In this document: positions 7,517-17,245 of the stretch, one piece after another
Position numbering within the stretch: the first letter of the stretch is position 1
How the letters are laid out: every line of letters begins with the position of its first letter
Position numbers and translations under genes: made by a program
Assembly (NCBI RefSeq): GCF_001467895.1
Contig: NZ_LNYO01000024.1
Location: 421,102 to 485,101, forward strand
Length of the DNA: 64,000 nucleotides
Source of the DNA: Legionella nautarum
Lineage (GTDB): Bacteria > Pseudomonadota > Gammaproteobacteria > Legionellales > Legionellaceae
Direction: 5' to 3'
Notes under the pieces: generated by a model
The model's database searches: none
Told to the model about the DNA's origin: nothing
What the model saw: the letters and a program-made list of their open reading frames with translations, nothing else

Positions 7517-8365
7517 TTAAGGCTTACGAAACAACATCGTAATATCAATAGGATCGTAGCTATATTGTTTACTACAAAAATCGCAGCTTATTTCTACTTT
7601 GCCTTTTTCCTGCAATAATTTTTGCGCCTCTTCTTCGCCAAGAATTTTCAAAACCTCTTTCATTTTCTCTTCACTGCAGCGGCATTTGAAACTGACTCTG
7701 CGACTATCAAAAATACGTAATTCTGTTTCATGGTACAGGCGATGTAAAAGCGTCTCGTTCTTTAAATTCAATAATTCGTCTTCACTGACCGTTTGACCAA
7801 GTTGAACTGCATATTCCCAAAATTGTTCACGTTGAACTGTATCTTGATCGGGCATTAATTGCAGCAACATACCTGCCGCCATGTCGTCATTAACTGCTAA
7901 CCACAAACGACTTGCAACCTGCTCTGATTGCGCAAAATAATACATTAAATTCTCACTCATCGAGGTCGATTGCAGCGGAACCATACTCTGATAAGCTTGA
8001 GTTTTGTTATGCTGGTTGATCGTTAAAACCATTTGCCCTGTTAAAAAAGCTTCCGCGTAATCAGCGATTTCAAGATTCTCTTGATAAAGTGCAAAGGCTC
8101 TTAGATGTAATTGATTATCACATTGAACAAGTAGTAAAGGCAGGCGTTTATCCCCCTGAAACTGCAGACTGATATCCCCTTCAAATTTGATACTTCCTGC
8201 TAAAAGAAGACAGGAAATCAATGCTTCCCCTAATAAATTTCTCACCATTGGCGGATAGGGGCGTTGATTTAAAATCGTTTGATAAGTGTCTTTGAGATGG
8301 GCAATTTCACCGCGGATGCTGGCATGTTCAAACATAAATCGTTGTAGGGAATCGGTTTCTTTCAT
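7517..8365 (-). CDS. hslO: Redox-regulated chaperone Hsp33
   Basis: A 282-aa cytosolic holdase, activated when oxidants release its zinc. The four zinc-binding cysteines are visible as CRC (228, 230) and CDFC (261, 264) at the C-terminus. The N-terminal domain is typical (RGEIAHLKDTYQTIL, MVRNLLGEALI). Length is normal for the family. It is divergent from rep, with ~115 bases between the starts. Confidence 0.95.
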   Translation of the reverse strand: MKETDSLQRFMFEHASIRGEIAHLKDTYQTILNQRPYPPMVRNLLGEALISCLLLAGSIKFEGDISLQFQGDKRLPLLLVQCDNQLHLRAFALYQENLEIADYAEAFLTGQMVLTINQHNKTQAYQSMVPLQSTSMSENLMYYFAQSEQVASRLWLAVNDDMAAGMLLQLMPDQDTVQREQFWEYAVQLGQTVSEDELLNLKNETLLHRLYHETELRIFDSRRVSFKCRCSEEKMKEVLKILGEEEAQKLLQEKGKVEISCDFCSKQYSYDPIDITMLFRKP

Positions 8366-8481
8366 AGTGGCCTTCTAAATTCTAAATCCTTCAAAATCAA
8401 TTAACCTGGCTATTCTATCATAAAAGATTGCCTGCTAGCGCTGGGCACGCGATAATGCTCCTTTTTTGTTCGGGCAAAGAC

Positions 8482-10482
8482 ATGCTTAATTCACAACAAA
8501 TGGCAGCGGTTAAATACATCGATGGTCCATTGTTGGTATTGGCCGGAGCAGGCAGTGGTAAAACTCGGGTAATTACCCAAAAAATTGCCTATCTCATTGA
8601 GCAATGTGGTTACACGGCGAGCACGATTTGCGCAGTGACTTTTACCAATAAAGCAGCTAATGAAATGCGCGCACGCATCGCTTCAGTATTACCAGCAGCA
8701 AGCCGACGCGGTTTAAAAGTGGCAACTTTTCATACCTTAGGTTTGAGTATTTTAAAACGAAATGTTGCCTTCTGCGCTTTAAAAAAAGGGTTTTCCATTT
8801 TTGATAGCGAAGATTGCCAGCAGCTTTTGCGAAGTTTTTTGCCAGTGGGCAAAGCCAGTGATCGCGAATACCTCATGCAGGTTCAGCATCAAATTTCTCA
8901 ATGGAAAAATGATTTATTAGAGCCTGAAGAGGCTGCCCATTATCCAGCGACTACCCCGCTTTGGGATGAGGTTTTACTCATTTATCCACGTTATCAGCAA
9001 GCATTGAAAGCCTATAATGCAGTGGATTTTGATGATCTGATTCGTCTACCGGTTAAACTGTTAACCGAGCATCCAGAAGTTCTCGAATATTGGCAAAATA
9101 AAATTCGTCATTTATTGGTTGATGAGTATCAAGATTCCAATACTAGCCAATACCGATTAGTAAAATTGCTGGTCGGTGCGCGAGCGCAATTTACGGTTGT
9201 GGGTGATGATGATCAATCCATCTATGCTTGGCGCGGGGCAAAACCGGAAAATTTAGCGCAGTTGAAGCAAGATTATCCCCGCTTAAAGTTAATTAAATTG
9301 GAACAAAACTACCGCTCTACCAGTCGAATCTTGCATGCGGCGAATCATTTAATTGCTAACAATTCTCATTTGTTCGACAAAAAATTATGGTCTGAATTAG
9401 GTCATGGTGAATTATTACGTGTGCTTTGTTGTAAAGATGAAAACGATGAAGCAGAGCAAGTGGTGGCCGATTTGATTAGTCATAAATTGCGTCAGCGTAC
9501 TCAATATGGCGACTATGCCATTCTCTATCGCGGTAATCACCAATCGCGGGTGTTTGAAAAAGTACTGCGTCATCATGGTATTTCCTATCGCATTAGCGGC
9601 GGACAATCTTGGTTTGCCCGTGCTGAAGTAAAAGATATCTTTGCTTATCTGAAATTACTTTGTAATGAAGCGGACGATGCTGCTTTCTTAAGAGTTATCA
9701 ATACGCCAAAACGGGGTATCGGGGAAACGAGTTTGGATGCTTTAGGGCATTATGCGCAATCAAGAGGACAAAGCTTATACAGTTGTGCGGAGCATCTTGC
9801 CTTAGGCGAGCTCCTTGCTGATAAGCCGCGAGCGGCTTTGCAAGCATTTAAAAAATGGTTCGAGCAGATTAAAGTGCGTACTCAGACTGAAACTGTTGTC
9901 GAAGTTTTACGTGAAATGATCGAGGACAGTGGTTATGAAGCCTATATTTATGAACAATGCGACACGCCCGCCAAAGCACAAAAGCGCATGGATAACGTTT
10001 GGGAGTTAGTGGAATGGGTAGGGCGCTTGCTCGCTAAAGATCCGAGTCATAATTTGGCCGATGTAGTCAACAAGCTCATTTTGATTGATATTTTAGAACA
10101 ATCCGATGAGCAGGATGCCGAAACCTTACAACTGATGACTTTACATGCTTCAAAAGGTTTAGAGTTTCCCTTTGTTTATCTTGTGGGTATGGAAGAAGAG
10201 CTATTACCCCATCGGGTAAGCATCGATGCTGAGCAAATTGAAGAAGAGCGCCGGCTTGCCTATGTAGGCATTACCCGGGCGCAAAAAGGTTTATGCTTTA
10301 CTTTGGCCAAGCAACGCCGGCGTTTGGGCGAGTTACAGGATTGCCTGCCGAGTCGTTTTTTAGATGAATTACCACAGGATCATTTGGAATGGTTTGGGAA
10401 AGGTGAACGGAATGAAGCCAAATCAAAAGCACTAGCGAAATCGCATTTGGCGGGATTGAAGAATTTATTAGAGCCATCATAA
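8482..10482 (+). CDS. rep: ATP-dependent DNA helicase Rep
   Basis: A 666-aa superfamily 1A 3'-5' helicase that clears proteins ahead of the replication fork. Motifs appear in order: LAGAGSGKTRVI (I), VDEYQDSN (II), GDDDQSIYAWRGA (III), LEQNYRST (IV), LMTLHASKGLEF (V) and YVGITRAQ (VI). ATG 8482 (MLNSQQMAAV) matches the family N-terminus. The longer open frame from TTG 8428 adds 18 unlikely residues. It converges with mavN across a strong hairpin. Confidence 0.93.
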   Translation: MLNSQQMAAVKYIDGPLLVLAGAGSGKTRVITQKIAYLIEQCGYTASTICAVTFTNKAANEMRARIASVLPAASRRGLKVATFHTLGLSILKRNVAFCALKKGFSIFDSEDCQQLLRSFLPVGKASDREYLMQVQHQISQWKNDLLEPEEAAHYPATTPLWDEVLLIYPRYQQALKAYNAVDFDDLIRLPVKLLTEHPEVLEYWQNKIRHLLVDEYQDSNTSQYRLVKLLVGARAQFTVVGDDDQSIYAWRGAKPENLAQLKQDYPRLKLIKLEQNYRSTSRILHAANHLIANNSHLFDKKLWSELGHGELLRVLCCKDENDEAEQVVADLISHKLRQRTQYGDYAILYRGNHQSRVFEKVLRHHGISYRISGGQSWFARAEVKDIFAYLKLLCNEADDAAFLRVINTPKRGIGETSLDALGHYAQSRGQSLYSCAEHLALGELLADKPRAALQAFKKWFEQIKVRTQTETVVEVLREMIEDSGYEAYIYEQCDTPAKAQKRMDNVWELVEWVGRLLAKDPSHNLADVVNKLILIDILEQSDEQDAETLQLMTLHASKGLEFPFVYLVGMEEELLPHRVSIDAEQIEEERRLAYVGITRAQKGLCFTLAKQRRRLGELQDCLPSRFLDELPQDHLEWFGKGERNEAKSKALAKSHLAGLKNLLEPS

Positions 10483-10511
10483 ACAGATTTATAACTGGGA
10501 TTTGCCTATTT

Positions 10512-10542
10512 ATTGTCATCCCTTTTTTGCAGGGATGACAAT
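10512..10542. terminator. Bidirectional hairpin between rep and mavN
   Basis: A perfect 12-bp stem, ATTGTCATCCCT/AGGGATGACAAT, with a TTTTTGC loop separates two convergent genes. Its TCCCT/AGGGA core is shared with the hairpin at 4841. Confidence 0.6.
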
Positions 10543-10549
10543 TCTGTGA

Positions 10550-12763
10550 TTAAGCCGTAGGCGCTGCACTAATTTGCTGAGGCAAATCTTCTTCAAGAAA
10601 AGTCTGCGTGCGTGTATTAGTATTAGCCTTTGGTCTGAAGAAAGGATAATCATGCCGCTGCTTGTTATAAACTCCCTCTTTATTCCTTTCAGCATCCGCA
10701 GCAATACAAGCTTTAATATTTTCTTCAGTTGGATTATCGAGATGACGAACCTCATTGCGCAGTTGTTTCAACTGTTCAATTTTCTTGGGCGCATGGCCAC
10801 GAGGATCCAAACTCACCGAGCTTAAATGCTTGTCGATGTATTTCGAAATTCTCAGAGCAGACTGTTCTACTTTCCAAGCATCAGAGGGTTGTTGAGCTTT
10901 CTTTTTGAGGGTCACAGACTCTTCTTTGGCTTCTCCTGTTTGTCTTCTCAAAGCATCTTTCCAGGAGAGACTTGTGTCCCTGTTGTGCTGACCGGTTAGA
11001 GAAAAGATAAGATCAAGTTCATTCGCTTTTGCTGGTTGAGAGCGCTCTACAATTGCTGCTTTGAGGCCTACAATTGCCGCTTCATTTGTTTCATTTAACT
11101 TAATCTTTATGACTTTTTTCTTGCTTGCGTCGGCATAATAAAGCTGATCATCATTATATAAAATCACTGCAGATTTGCCCTCTAGCCCTAACTCTTTAAA
11201 TTTATGTGGCTTAGTATCCATTTGCAAAAGCTCACATTCTTGCCGAGGTTTTCTCACCAATCGAGTTGCTGCCCAATCCCAGCCTGCTGCAGCGTAAAAG
11301 AGTGGAGCAAAGAGCAATTTAAGCAATTGAGTTGGAATATCTCTACTGTGGTCATGACCATGACCTTCTTTCAGTCGCTCTTTAATAAGGCTTTTAGTGT
11401 CATGGTCATGTTTGTGAGTATGGAAAAGATCACCGAAGAAATAATGGAAATCCTCAAAAAATTCGCTAGTAAATCCAAGCCCTGAGGAAGCAAGTTCAGG
11501 AATACCAGGAACCCTGTCCGAAGAGACTGCAATGCCAATTAAATGGCCTAAAAATACAATCATACGCAGAGGTACAAAGGTCAGAAGTAAAATTAAACGC
11601 GGTAAATTGAGTAATTGCAAAAGATTCTCATTGTTGCGCATGGCATTAAATTCTTTAGAAAAGATATGACCAATCCTTCTCCACATACTGTCTTCTGATT
11701 TAAACGCATCACGGATGAGTTTCAAGGAGCTAAAGACATTTTCCAGGTTAAAGATAAGCTGAGCAGATCCAGTAATGACAAACAGACCACTAGCAATGAT
11801 ATTGGGAATTTTACTCATCCAAGCAAAGAGTGGACGAGTATTTTTAGCAACTGTCCACCAAGTACCTGCTGTACAGAAAGTAAGGGCACCTGTTAAAAGA
11901 ACTAAAACAACAGCAGCAACCGCTATGGTGGCGCTACGAAAAGTGATTCCCTCTTTGAGATCCTTAACTATTTTATTGGACCATTTCCGCACTGAATCGT
12001 TATTAATCATATCGGTTACTGCGTTATAAATGAGGAAGCCGTAAGCCACGCCCGCTAAAATTGCAAGAGGGAGAATAATCGCAGGTAAAGCGGTAAATGA
12101 GATGGCTGCAAGAATAGGTAAGGCGGCAAAAGCGTCGATTAAAAGATAGGTCGTACCTATGCTCATAAAAATACCAGCTAGTACGCTGAATACTTTGACA
12201 GCATTAAACGTTTTTTGCCGCTTTTGAAATAATTCTTGAACATTTGCTTGACCATTCTCTTTGAGCCAATCGCGCAGCTTTGATTCATAAAGAGTCAGGT
12301 CGGTTTCATCAGCTGATGAAAACAATTGCAAAGCAAACCATTTTTCCATGTCACGCAAGGTTTTTTTAATTTGCTTCTTGGTTTTTTTAGAATCTTTATT
12401 CAACCGCTTATGATCAAACTTATGCAATAACTTCAGTTGAGCCTCATAATCTTTAAAAAATTGCGGACAATTCTCATCTGCCGTGTCAACAAGTCCTTTA
12501 GTAAAAGACTTCATAAGAAATTCATTAGCCAGATGATTCTGCAAATAATCTCTCTTAAAAAATAACTTATTAAGAGCGCTTTTAATGTTTTGTAGATAAA
12601 TTTCTCCCTCATAAGCAACGGACAGAACGAAAGCAGCAATCGCTAAAGAAAGAAGAGGTACAATCGTAAGCATTCCTGTAAAGCTTAAAAAACCGATAAT
12701 TAAACTAGCGCCCAAGGTAAGAAGCCACGGAAGAAGATAATTAGGTATTTTTCTTAATTTCAT
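10550..12763 (-). CDS. mavN: MavN/IroT-like vacuolar iron-acquisition effector
   Basis: A 737-aa multi-span membrane protein. In L. pneumophila, MavN is a Dot/Icm-translocated protein that sits in the Legionella-containing vacuole membrane and supplies iron. I identify this copy from several visible traits: about eight hydrophobic segments; His-rich cytosolic-type patches HTHKHDHD (448-455) and GHGHDH (467-472); a long hydrophilic C-terminal tail ending FLEEDLPQQISAAPTA, an acidic patch like those in Dot/Icm signals; a Fur box in the promoter; and lapA nearby, as remembered for L. pneumophila. The N-terminal region also has a Lys-rich stretch (KDSKKTKKQIKK). Slightly longer than the ~700 aa I recall. 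The call rests on recognition, not alignment. Confidence 0.8.
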   Translation of the reverse strand: MKLRKIPNYLLPWLLTLGASLIIGFLSFTGMLTIVPLLSLAIAAFVLSVAYEGEIYLQNIKSALNKLFFKRDYLQNHLANEFLMKSFTKGLVDTADENCPQFFKDYEAQLKLLHKFDHKRLNKDSKKTKKQIKKTLRDMEKWFALQLFSSADETDLTLYESKLRDWLKENGQANVQELFQKRQKTFNAVKVFSVLAGIFMSIGTTYLLIDAFAALPILAAISFTALPAIILPLAILAGVAYGFLIYNAVTDMINNDSVRKWSNKIVKDLKEGITFRSATIAVAAVVLVLLTGALTFCTAGTWWTVAKNTRPLFAWMSKIPNIIASGLFVITGSAQLIFNLENVFSSLKLIRDAFKSEDSMWRRIGHIFSKEFNAMRNNENLLQLLNLPRLILLLTFVPLRMIVFLGHLIGIAVSSDRVPGIPELASSGLGFTSEFFEDFHYFFGDLFHTHKHDHDTKSLIKERLKEGHGHDHSRDIPTQLLKLLFAPLFYAAAGWDWAATRLVRKPRQECELLQMDTKPHKFKELGLEGKSAVILYNDDQLYYADASKKKVIKIKLNETNEAAIVGLKAAIVERSQPAKANELDLIFSLTGQHNRDTSLSWKDALRRQTGEAKEESVTLKKKAQQPSDAWKVEQSALRISKYIDKHLSSVSLDPRGHAPKKIEQLKQLRNEVRHLDNPTEENIKACIAADAERNKEGVYNKQRHDYPFFRPKANTNTRTQTFLEEDLPQQISAAPTA

Positions 12764-12799
12764 TGTTCACCACGCAAGCAGTTTTGAAGGAAGTGAAAC

Positions 12800-12827
12800 T
12801 TTATAACAAATGAAAATGATTATCAAT
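12800..12827 (-). promoter_or_regulatory. mavN promoter with Fur box
   Basis: AATGAAAATGATTATCAAT (12809-12827) matches 16 of 19 bases of the symmetric form of the Fur consensus (AATGATAATCATTATCATT). It lies between a -35 TTGATA (12826-12821) and a -10 TATAAA (12805-12800) on the minus strand; the spacer is a short 15 bases. Fur-Fe binding would block the promoter. Confidence 0.7.
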
Positions 12828-13166
12828 AACCATGAGATCAAAAAAAGGGCATTGTGCAAATTCAGTAATAGCTCACTCTTGAGTATCACTAAAATCACGG
12901 GGCTAGTTGCTACGCCCAAGATCTGAGGTATCCTCATGAAGTATTGTCATCATCCCCTTCTCGATTGGCTGGCAATTTAAGCATAATGAGAATAATCAAC
13001 TCAAATTCACACTCAAAAAGAGGGGGGTATCTCAGTCGGGGTTTGACGTATTCTCTGGGTTCATCTGAGTTTCTTATGATTTATACCTGGTAAAAATTGA
13101 CAATAAATTTTAACAAAGAAATAATGAGCCATTAAAGCTAAGGATCAGGTTTGAGTATCCTCCAAA
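12828..13166. other. Intergenic region between mavN and the glycosyltransferase pair
   Basis: About 340 bases with no coding frame I trust. It holds a weaker Fur-like site, CATAATGAGAATAATCAAC (12982-13000, 14/19 to consensus), and short GAGGTATCCTC-type palindromic words reminiscent of the 613-654 hairpin. Confidence 0.4.
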
Positions 13167-13919
13167 ATGAACAAAGAAAAAGCAGTTATTATAATTCCTA
13201 CCTACAATGAAGCCGCTATTATTGAGGAAACCATTGAAAAAGTTTTTCTCGAAGTAGCCCATGTGTCTAATTTAGATATTCAGGTATTAGTTTTTGATAG
13301 CAATTCTAATGATGGGACGCAGGATATTCTCTACAAGCTGCAAAAAAACTTCCCTCAATTACAGGTCAAAACTGAAGAGTCAAAATCAGGTTTAGGTTCC
13401 GCTTATTTTCAGGCGATGACTTATGCTCTAAATGAATTACAGGCGGATATTATTGTTGAATTCGACGCTGATTTATCTCATCAACCCATTTATCTGCCGC
13501 CAATGTTCGCAGCGCTGCAACACTATGATGTAGTCATTGGTAGCCGTTATATCATGGGAGGAAGCATTGCAGAAAACTGGGCGTGGAGCCGAAAATTGTT
13601 ATCCATTTTAGGTAATCAGGTTGCTCGTTTGATGTTAACCAGGGAGTATAAAGATTTTACTAGCGGCTTTCGCGTAACGCGCAAAAATGCACTTATTCAA
13701 GCCTTACCTTCCGCATTTATTTCGCAAAATTATGCTTATAAAATAGAACTTTTATGGTTGTTGCATAAGAACAAACTCTCTATTTTAGAATATCCAATTC
13801 ATTTTATCGATAGGCAAAAAGGAAAAAGTAAATTGCCTGCCTACAGCATCTTTGATTCAATTCGAGTGCTATGCAATTTACGATTTAACGAATTAAAACG
13901 ATTGATTAGTTTGTCTTAA
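13167..13919 (+). CDS. Family 2 glycosyltransferase, polyprenol-phosphate sugar synthase type
   Basis: A 250-aa GT-A enzyme of the DPM1 type, expected to transfer a sugar from a nucleotide donor to polyprenyl phosphate. It shows IIPTYNEAAIIEETI at the N-terminus, the metal-binding EFDADLSHQP (about 108-117) and GSRYIMGG. It lacks the long C-terminal membrane anchor of ArnC-like proteins, so it is the soluble DPM1 form. It is followed 14 bases later by a GT39-type membrane transferase that would use its lipid-linked product. Confidence 0.85.
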   Translation: MNKEKAVIIIPTYNEAAIIEETIEKVFLEVAHVSNLDIQVLVFDSNSNDGTQDILYKLQKNFPQLQVKTEESKSGLGSAYFQAMTYALNELQADIIVEFDADLSHQPIYLPPMFAALQHYDVVIGSRYIMGGSIAENWAWSRKLLSILGNQVARLMLTREYKDFTSGFRVTRKNALIQALPSAFISQNYAYKIELLWLLHKNKLSILEYPIHFIDRQKGKSKLPAYSIFDSIRVLCNLRFNELKRLISLS

Positions 13920-13933
13920 GTATTTGTGATGCT

Positions 13934-15418
13934 ATGAAAATCAATTTTAAAATTCCAATTCTCTTGATAACTATCTCTGTCTTGCTGAGAGTTTTTTTTA
14001 TTTTAAATGCCAACTTATTAGTACAAGAAGCTTATTATTGGAATTACGCTAACCATTTGGATTTTAGCTATCTCGATCATCCGCCAATGGTTGCTTTACT
14101 CATAAAATGGGGCACTTTAATTTTTGGAGTCAACGAATTAGGTGTTCGCTTCGCTACGATTCCTTGTTGGTTATTGACGGTTTTTTTCAGTTATCGATTA
14201 ACCGAATTAATTCAAAAAGGTGCAGGAAAATATGCAATCCTTTTGTTATCAATTCTACCTTTTTTCTTCGTTCATTCTTTAATTATTACACCCGATGTTC
14301 CGCTTATTGCATGCTGGTCTGCGACCTTGTATTTTCTGTATCAAGCGCTCGTTTTAGAAAAACGAAGTAGCTGGTATTGGGCTGGGTTATGGATTGGTTT
14401 GGGGCTTTTATCGAAATATACAATTGCGCTACTAGGTTTTTCAACGCTCATTTATATGATTCTTTTTTCAAGAAAATGGTTTACGCGTAAAGAGCCTTAT
14501 TTATGTGCGTTAATCGCTAGCTTATTATTTATACCAGTCATTTACTGGAATTGGACTCATGACTGGGCTTCATTTCTATTTCAAAGTAAACGAAGGTTAG
14601 AAAATCACTATGTTTTTTCTTTCCATGCTCTAGTTGGATTATTGATTGTTTTTTTAACTCCGCTAGGTATTTGGGGCGGCTGGCAATTAATTAGCAATAA
14701 ATTTTCACCAGCGATAAAAATAAAGGATAATAATAAACAGTTTTTAAAACTATTTAGCCTAGTCCCTCTTCTTGTTTTTTCCGTATTTAGTTTGTTTCGC
14801 GAGCTTAAACTGAATTGGATAGGCCCCAGTCTTTTGGCCCTTATTCCCTGGTTGCTAATTTTAATGCATGAAGACTATAAAACTCGTTTTTCAATGAGAA
14901 AAAGTTGGATCTTAACGCTGAGCGGATTGTTATTCTTTTATGCGAGCATTATTTTTTGTGTTTACTCCGGCAAACCGCAAGCAATTTATCAATACGCTTT
15001 TGCCAAACAATTACCCTGGGAAAATTTGACCTCTCAAATACAAGCGCTTGCTAAAAATATAGAATTTAATACTAAAAGCTCTCCTATTATAGTACCTTTG
15101 GATACCTACAATATTGGTAGTGAATTTGCTTTTTATCAGGAAAAATTTTTTAAACAGGGACAAAGCAATTCGATTTACCCGATTATTGGTTCGCATATTT
15201 TTGGTACTAATAGTTTGATGTATAAATATTGGGGAAATGTTAAAGAAACCGAAGGAAAAATTTTAATTTTAGTCGCCAAAGAACGATATCGATTTAATAA
15301 CCTGGAAATCTGGCAAAAAACCATTTTTCTAACCTCTGTTTTAGAAATGAATCCCTATAATGAATTAAATAAAATCAATCAGAATAAATTCTATTATCAA
15401 ATTGTGAAAAAAACTTAG
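13934..15418 (+). CDS. ArnT/PMT-type integral-membrane glycosyltransferase (GT39/83-like)
   Basis: A 494-aa membrane protein with about 11-12 segments. The first periplasmic loop carries the family signature around EAYYWNYANHLDFSYLDHPP, with acidic residues that bind the lipid-linked sugar. Family members move a sugar from polyprenyl phosphate to lipid A, a glycan or a protein on the outer face of the inner membrane. It sits directly after the polyprenyl-phosphate sugar synthase, a donor-acceptor enzyme pair. The acceptor cannot be read from sequence. Confidence 0.83.
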   Translation: MKINFKIPILLITISVLLRVFFILNANLLVQEAYYWNYANHLDFSYLDHPPMVALLIKWGTLIFGVNELGVRFATIPCWLLTVFFSYRLTELIQKGAGKYAILLLSILPFFFVHSLIITPDVPLIACWSATLYFLYQALVLEKRSSWYWAGLWIGLGLLSKYTIALLGFSTLIYMILFSRKWFTRKEPYLCALIASLLFIPVIYWNWTHDWASFLFQSKRRLENHYVFSFHALVGLLIVFLTPLGIWGGWQLISNKFSPAIKIKDNNKQFLKLFSLVPLLVFSVFSLFRELKLNWIGPSLLALIPWLLILMHEDYKTRFSMRKSWILTLSGLLFFYASIIFCVYSGKPQAIYQYAFAKQLPWENLTSQIQALAKNIEFNTKSSPIIVPLDTYNIGSEFAFYQEKFFKQGQSNSIYPIIGSHIFGTNSLMYKYWGNVKETEGKILILVAKERYRFNNLEIWQKTIFLTSVLEMNPYNELNKINQNKFYYQIVKKT

Positions 15419-15566
15419 TAATCCTGTAATAACGAGCTTTGTTACGCCATGACCCTCCGCAAGCGATAACCCTTAACAACGACCAGGAGTTTGTCTCGTA
15501 AATATTGTATCCTTTTCATTCTCGTGTACGATCGGTGCAAATTTTAATCCCTTTTCTGGAGATAAG

Positions 15567-16766
15567 ATGTCTTATTTTTCTAGGCTGAGATGCCTTACTG
15601 GTAGTTTGCTCATGGCTTTAAGCCCCTTGCTATCTGCCCAAACACAGGCTACTGAGCAAATCCAATTACCTCAATGTTTAGCCGCAAAATTAACTCGAAC
15701 TTATCCTGTGCTTGCGGAGAACGCTGAGTTTAAAATCATTGATCTACCCTCAAGCGAAATTACTCCCTTAGTTTTATTAGCGGACCAGGCTGGTTGCGGG
15801 CGCTTTGTCAATCTCTCTCATCATTTTGCAACCCGAGATCGAGTCAAAAAGCAACAATTGGCAACTAAGCTACTACTATCAAAACCTGCGGTTCAAACAG
15901 AGTTTAAATCAAAGCAAGGCTATAAAATCCAGCATGAAGCGGCTGTTAACGAAGCATTATCCAAAATTGATGCTGACAGTATTTGGCAAACGGTGACTCA
16001 TTTAACAAACTATTACAATCGCTCTGCGAGCCAGCCGACTGGTGTAGAAACAGCAGAATGGTTGAAATCACAGTTTGAGCATTTAGCGCTTGAATACGGC
16101 CGACAAGATACTGAAACTTATTTTGTGGCTACAGGTACTCTATACAATCAACCTTCAGTTGTCACCGTGATTGGTAAAAACAACAAGGAACCGGCTATTG
16201 TTATCGGGGCCCATATGGATACTTTGGATGGTCGTATGCCAGGCGCAGGGGATGATGCCAGTGGTTCGGCAACCATCATGGAAATGACGCGTATCTTATT
16301 AGCATCGCCGGTAAAGTTTAAACATCCCATCTATATCGTTTGGTATGCTGCTGAGGAGCGAGGTTTAGTGGGCTCTCAGTTTGTTGTTGAAGATTTCATG
16401 AATAAAAAGATTCCAGTGAAAGCAGCTATCCAGTTTGATATGACAGGTTATCGTAGTGATGAAACAGATCCTACCATGTGGATTTTCCGTGATTATACTG
16501 ATCCGCAATTGAGTCATTTTTTGGCCGAGTTAATTCAAACCTATATTAAGGTTCCCGTAGCCTATTCAAAATGTGGTTATGGCTGTAGTGATCATGCGTC
16601 ATGGATGGCTGCAGGGATCCCAGCTGCTTTCCCCTGTGAAACCAGTTTTACTGAGCATAACCCCTATATTCATAGTTCGGCAGATACGATGAGCTTATTG
16701 AATACCGAACATTTGGTCAATTTCACCAAATTAGCCTTGGCATTCACCATTGAATTAGCGAAGTAA
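15567..16766 (+). CDS. lapA: Secreted M28 aminopeptidase, LapA-like
   Basis: A 399-aa zinc aminopeptidase with a signal peptide (SLLMALSPLLSAQTQA, cleaved near residue 29). The M28 metal ligands appear in order: GAHMDT, GDDASG, AAEERG (catalytic and binding Glu), FDMTG and HNPYIHSSAD. Paired cysteines (KCGYGC) are typical of the secreted form. LapA of L. pneumophila is exported by type II secretion, and its gene lies next to mavN, which matches the nearby mavN here. Substrates are leucine, phenylalanine or tyrosine amides in the L. pneumophila enzyme. ATG 15567 follows GGAG. Confidence 0.83.
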   Translation: MSYFSRLRCLTGSLLMALSPLLSAQTQATEQIQLPQCLAAKLTRTYPVLAENAEFKIIDLPSSEITPLVLLADQAGCGRFVNLSHHFATRDRVKKQQLATKLLLSKPAVQTEFKSKQGYKIQHEAAVNEALSKIDADSIWQTVTHLTNYYNRSASQPTGVETAEWLKSQFEHLALEYGRQDTETYFVATGTLYNQPSVVTVIGKNNKEPAIVIGAHMDTLDGRMPGAGDDASGSATIMEMTRILLASPVKFKHPIYIVWYAAEERGLVGSQFVVEDFMNKKIPVKAAIQFDMTGYRSDETDPTMWIFRDYTDPQLSHFLAELIQTYIKVPVAYSKCGYGCSDHASWMAAGIPAAFPCETSFTEHNPYIHSSADTMSLLNTEHLVNFTKLALAFTIELAK

Positions 16767-16848
16767 ACAGTACCGCCCATCGCCTGTGCTTGACACCTTG
16801 AGGGCAGGCGGATAGAGGTGAAAAGGATAATTCAACCAAGGAATCCTT

Positions 16849-17196
16849 ATGTTTGCAGTGATTTATCGTTTTAAATTGAAACCACAGCAAGAGAAAAGTT
16901 ATCAGCAATATTGGCGCACCATTGTTAATTATTTTGTAAAACATCGCGGTGCAATGGGTTGCTGTTTGCATAAAGGCGAAGATGGGCTTTGGTTAGCCTA
17001 TTCACGCTGGCCAGATAAGGCAACTCGCGACGCAGCTTGGCCGGGAGGGCAGGCACCTAACGAAAACTTACCTATTGAAATCAAAGAAACCATTCGCAAA
17101 ATGCAAGCGATTCGCCAAGAAAACCAAGATTTGGAGCAGTACGACGAGCTTTGTTTCGATGTTGTTGAAGATCTGCTTAATTTTGTTGATGCTTAG
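16849..17196 (+). CDS. ABM-superfamily (antibiotic-biosynthesis monooxygenase-like) protein
   Basis: A 115-aa small soluble protein with a ferredoxin-like alpha/beta pattern: FAVIYRFKLKPQQEKSYQQYW, then GAMGCCLHKGEDGLWLAYSRW. ABM-fold proteins range from quinol monooxygenases to stress proteins of unknown role. AAGGA precedes the start. A hairpin terminator follows its stop codon. Confidence 0.7.
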   Translation: MFAVIYRFKLKPQQEKSYQQYWRTIVNYFVKHRGAMGCCLHKGEDGLWLAYSRWPDKATRDAAWPGGQAPNENLPIEIKETIRKMQAIRQENQDLEQYDELCFDVVEDLLNFVDA

Positions 17197-17216
17197 TGTT
17201 GGGCCTTGGCCCAACA
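17197..17216. terminator. Hairpin between convergent ABM gene and mqnC
   Basis: TGTTGGGCC-TT-GGCCCAACA is a 9-bp palindrome, directly after the stop codon, followed by TTTATT. It may serve both convergent genes. A similar GTTGGG/CCCAAC hairpin occurs at 47047-47064. Confidence 0.6.
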
Positions 17217-17245
17217 TTTATTAGACTGGTTTTGCCAAGGGTATT

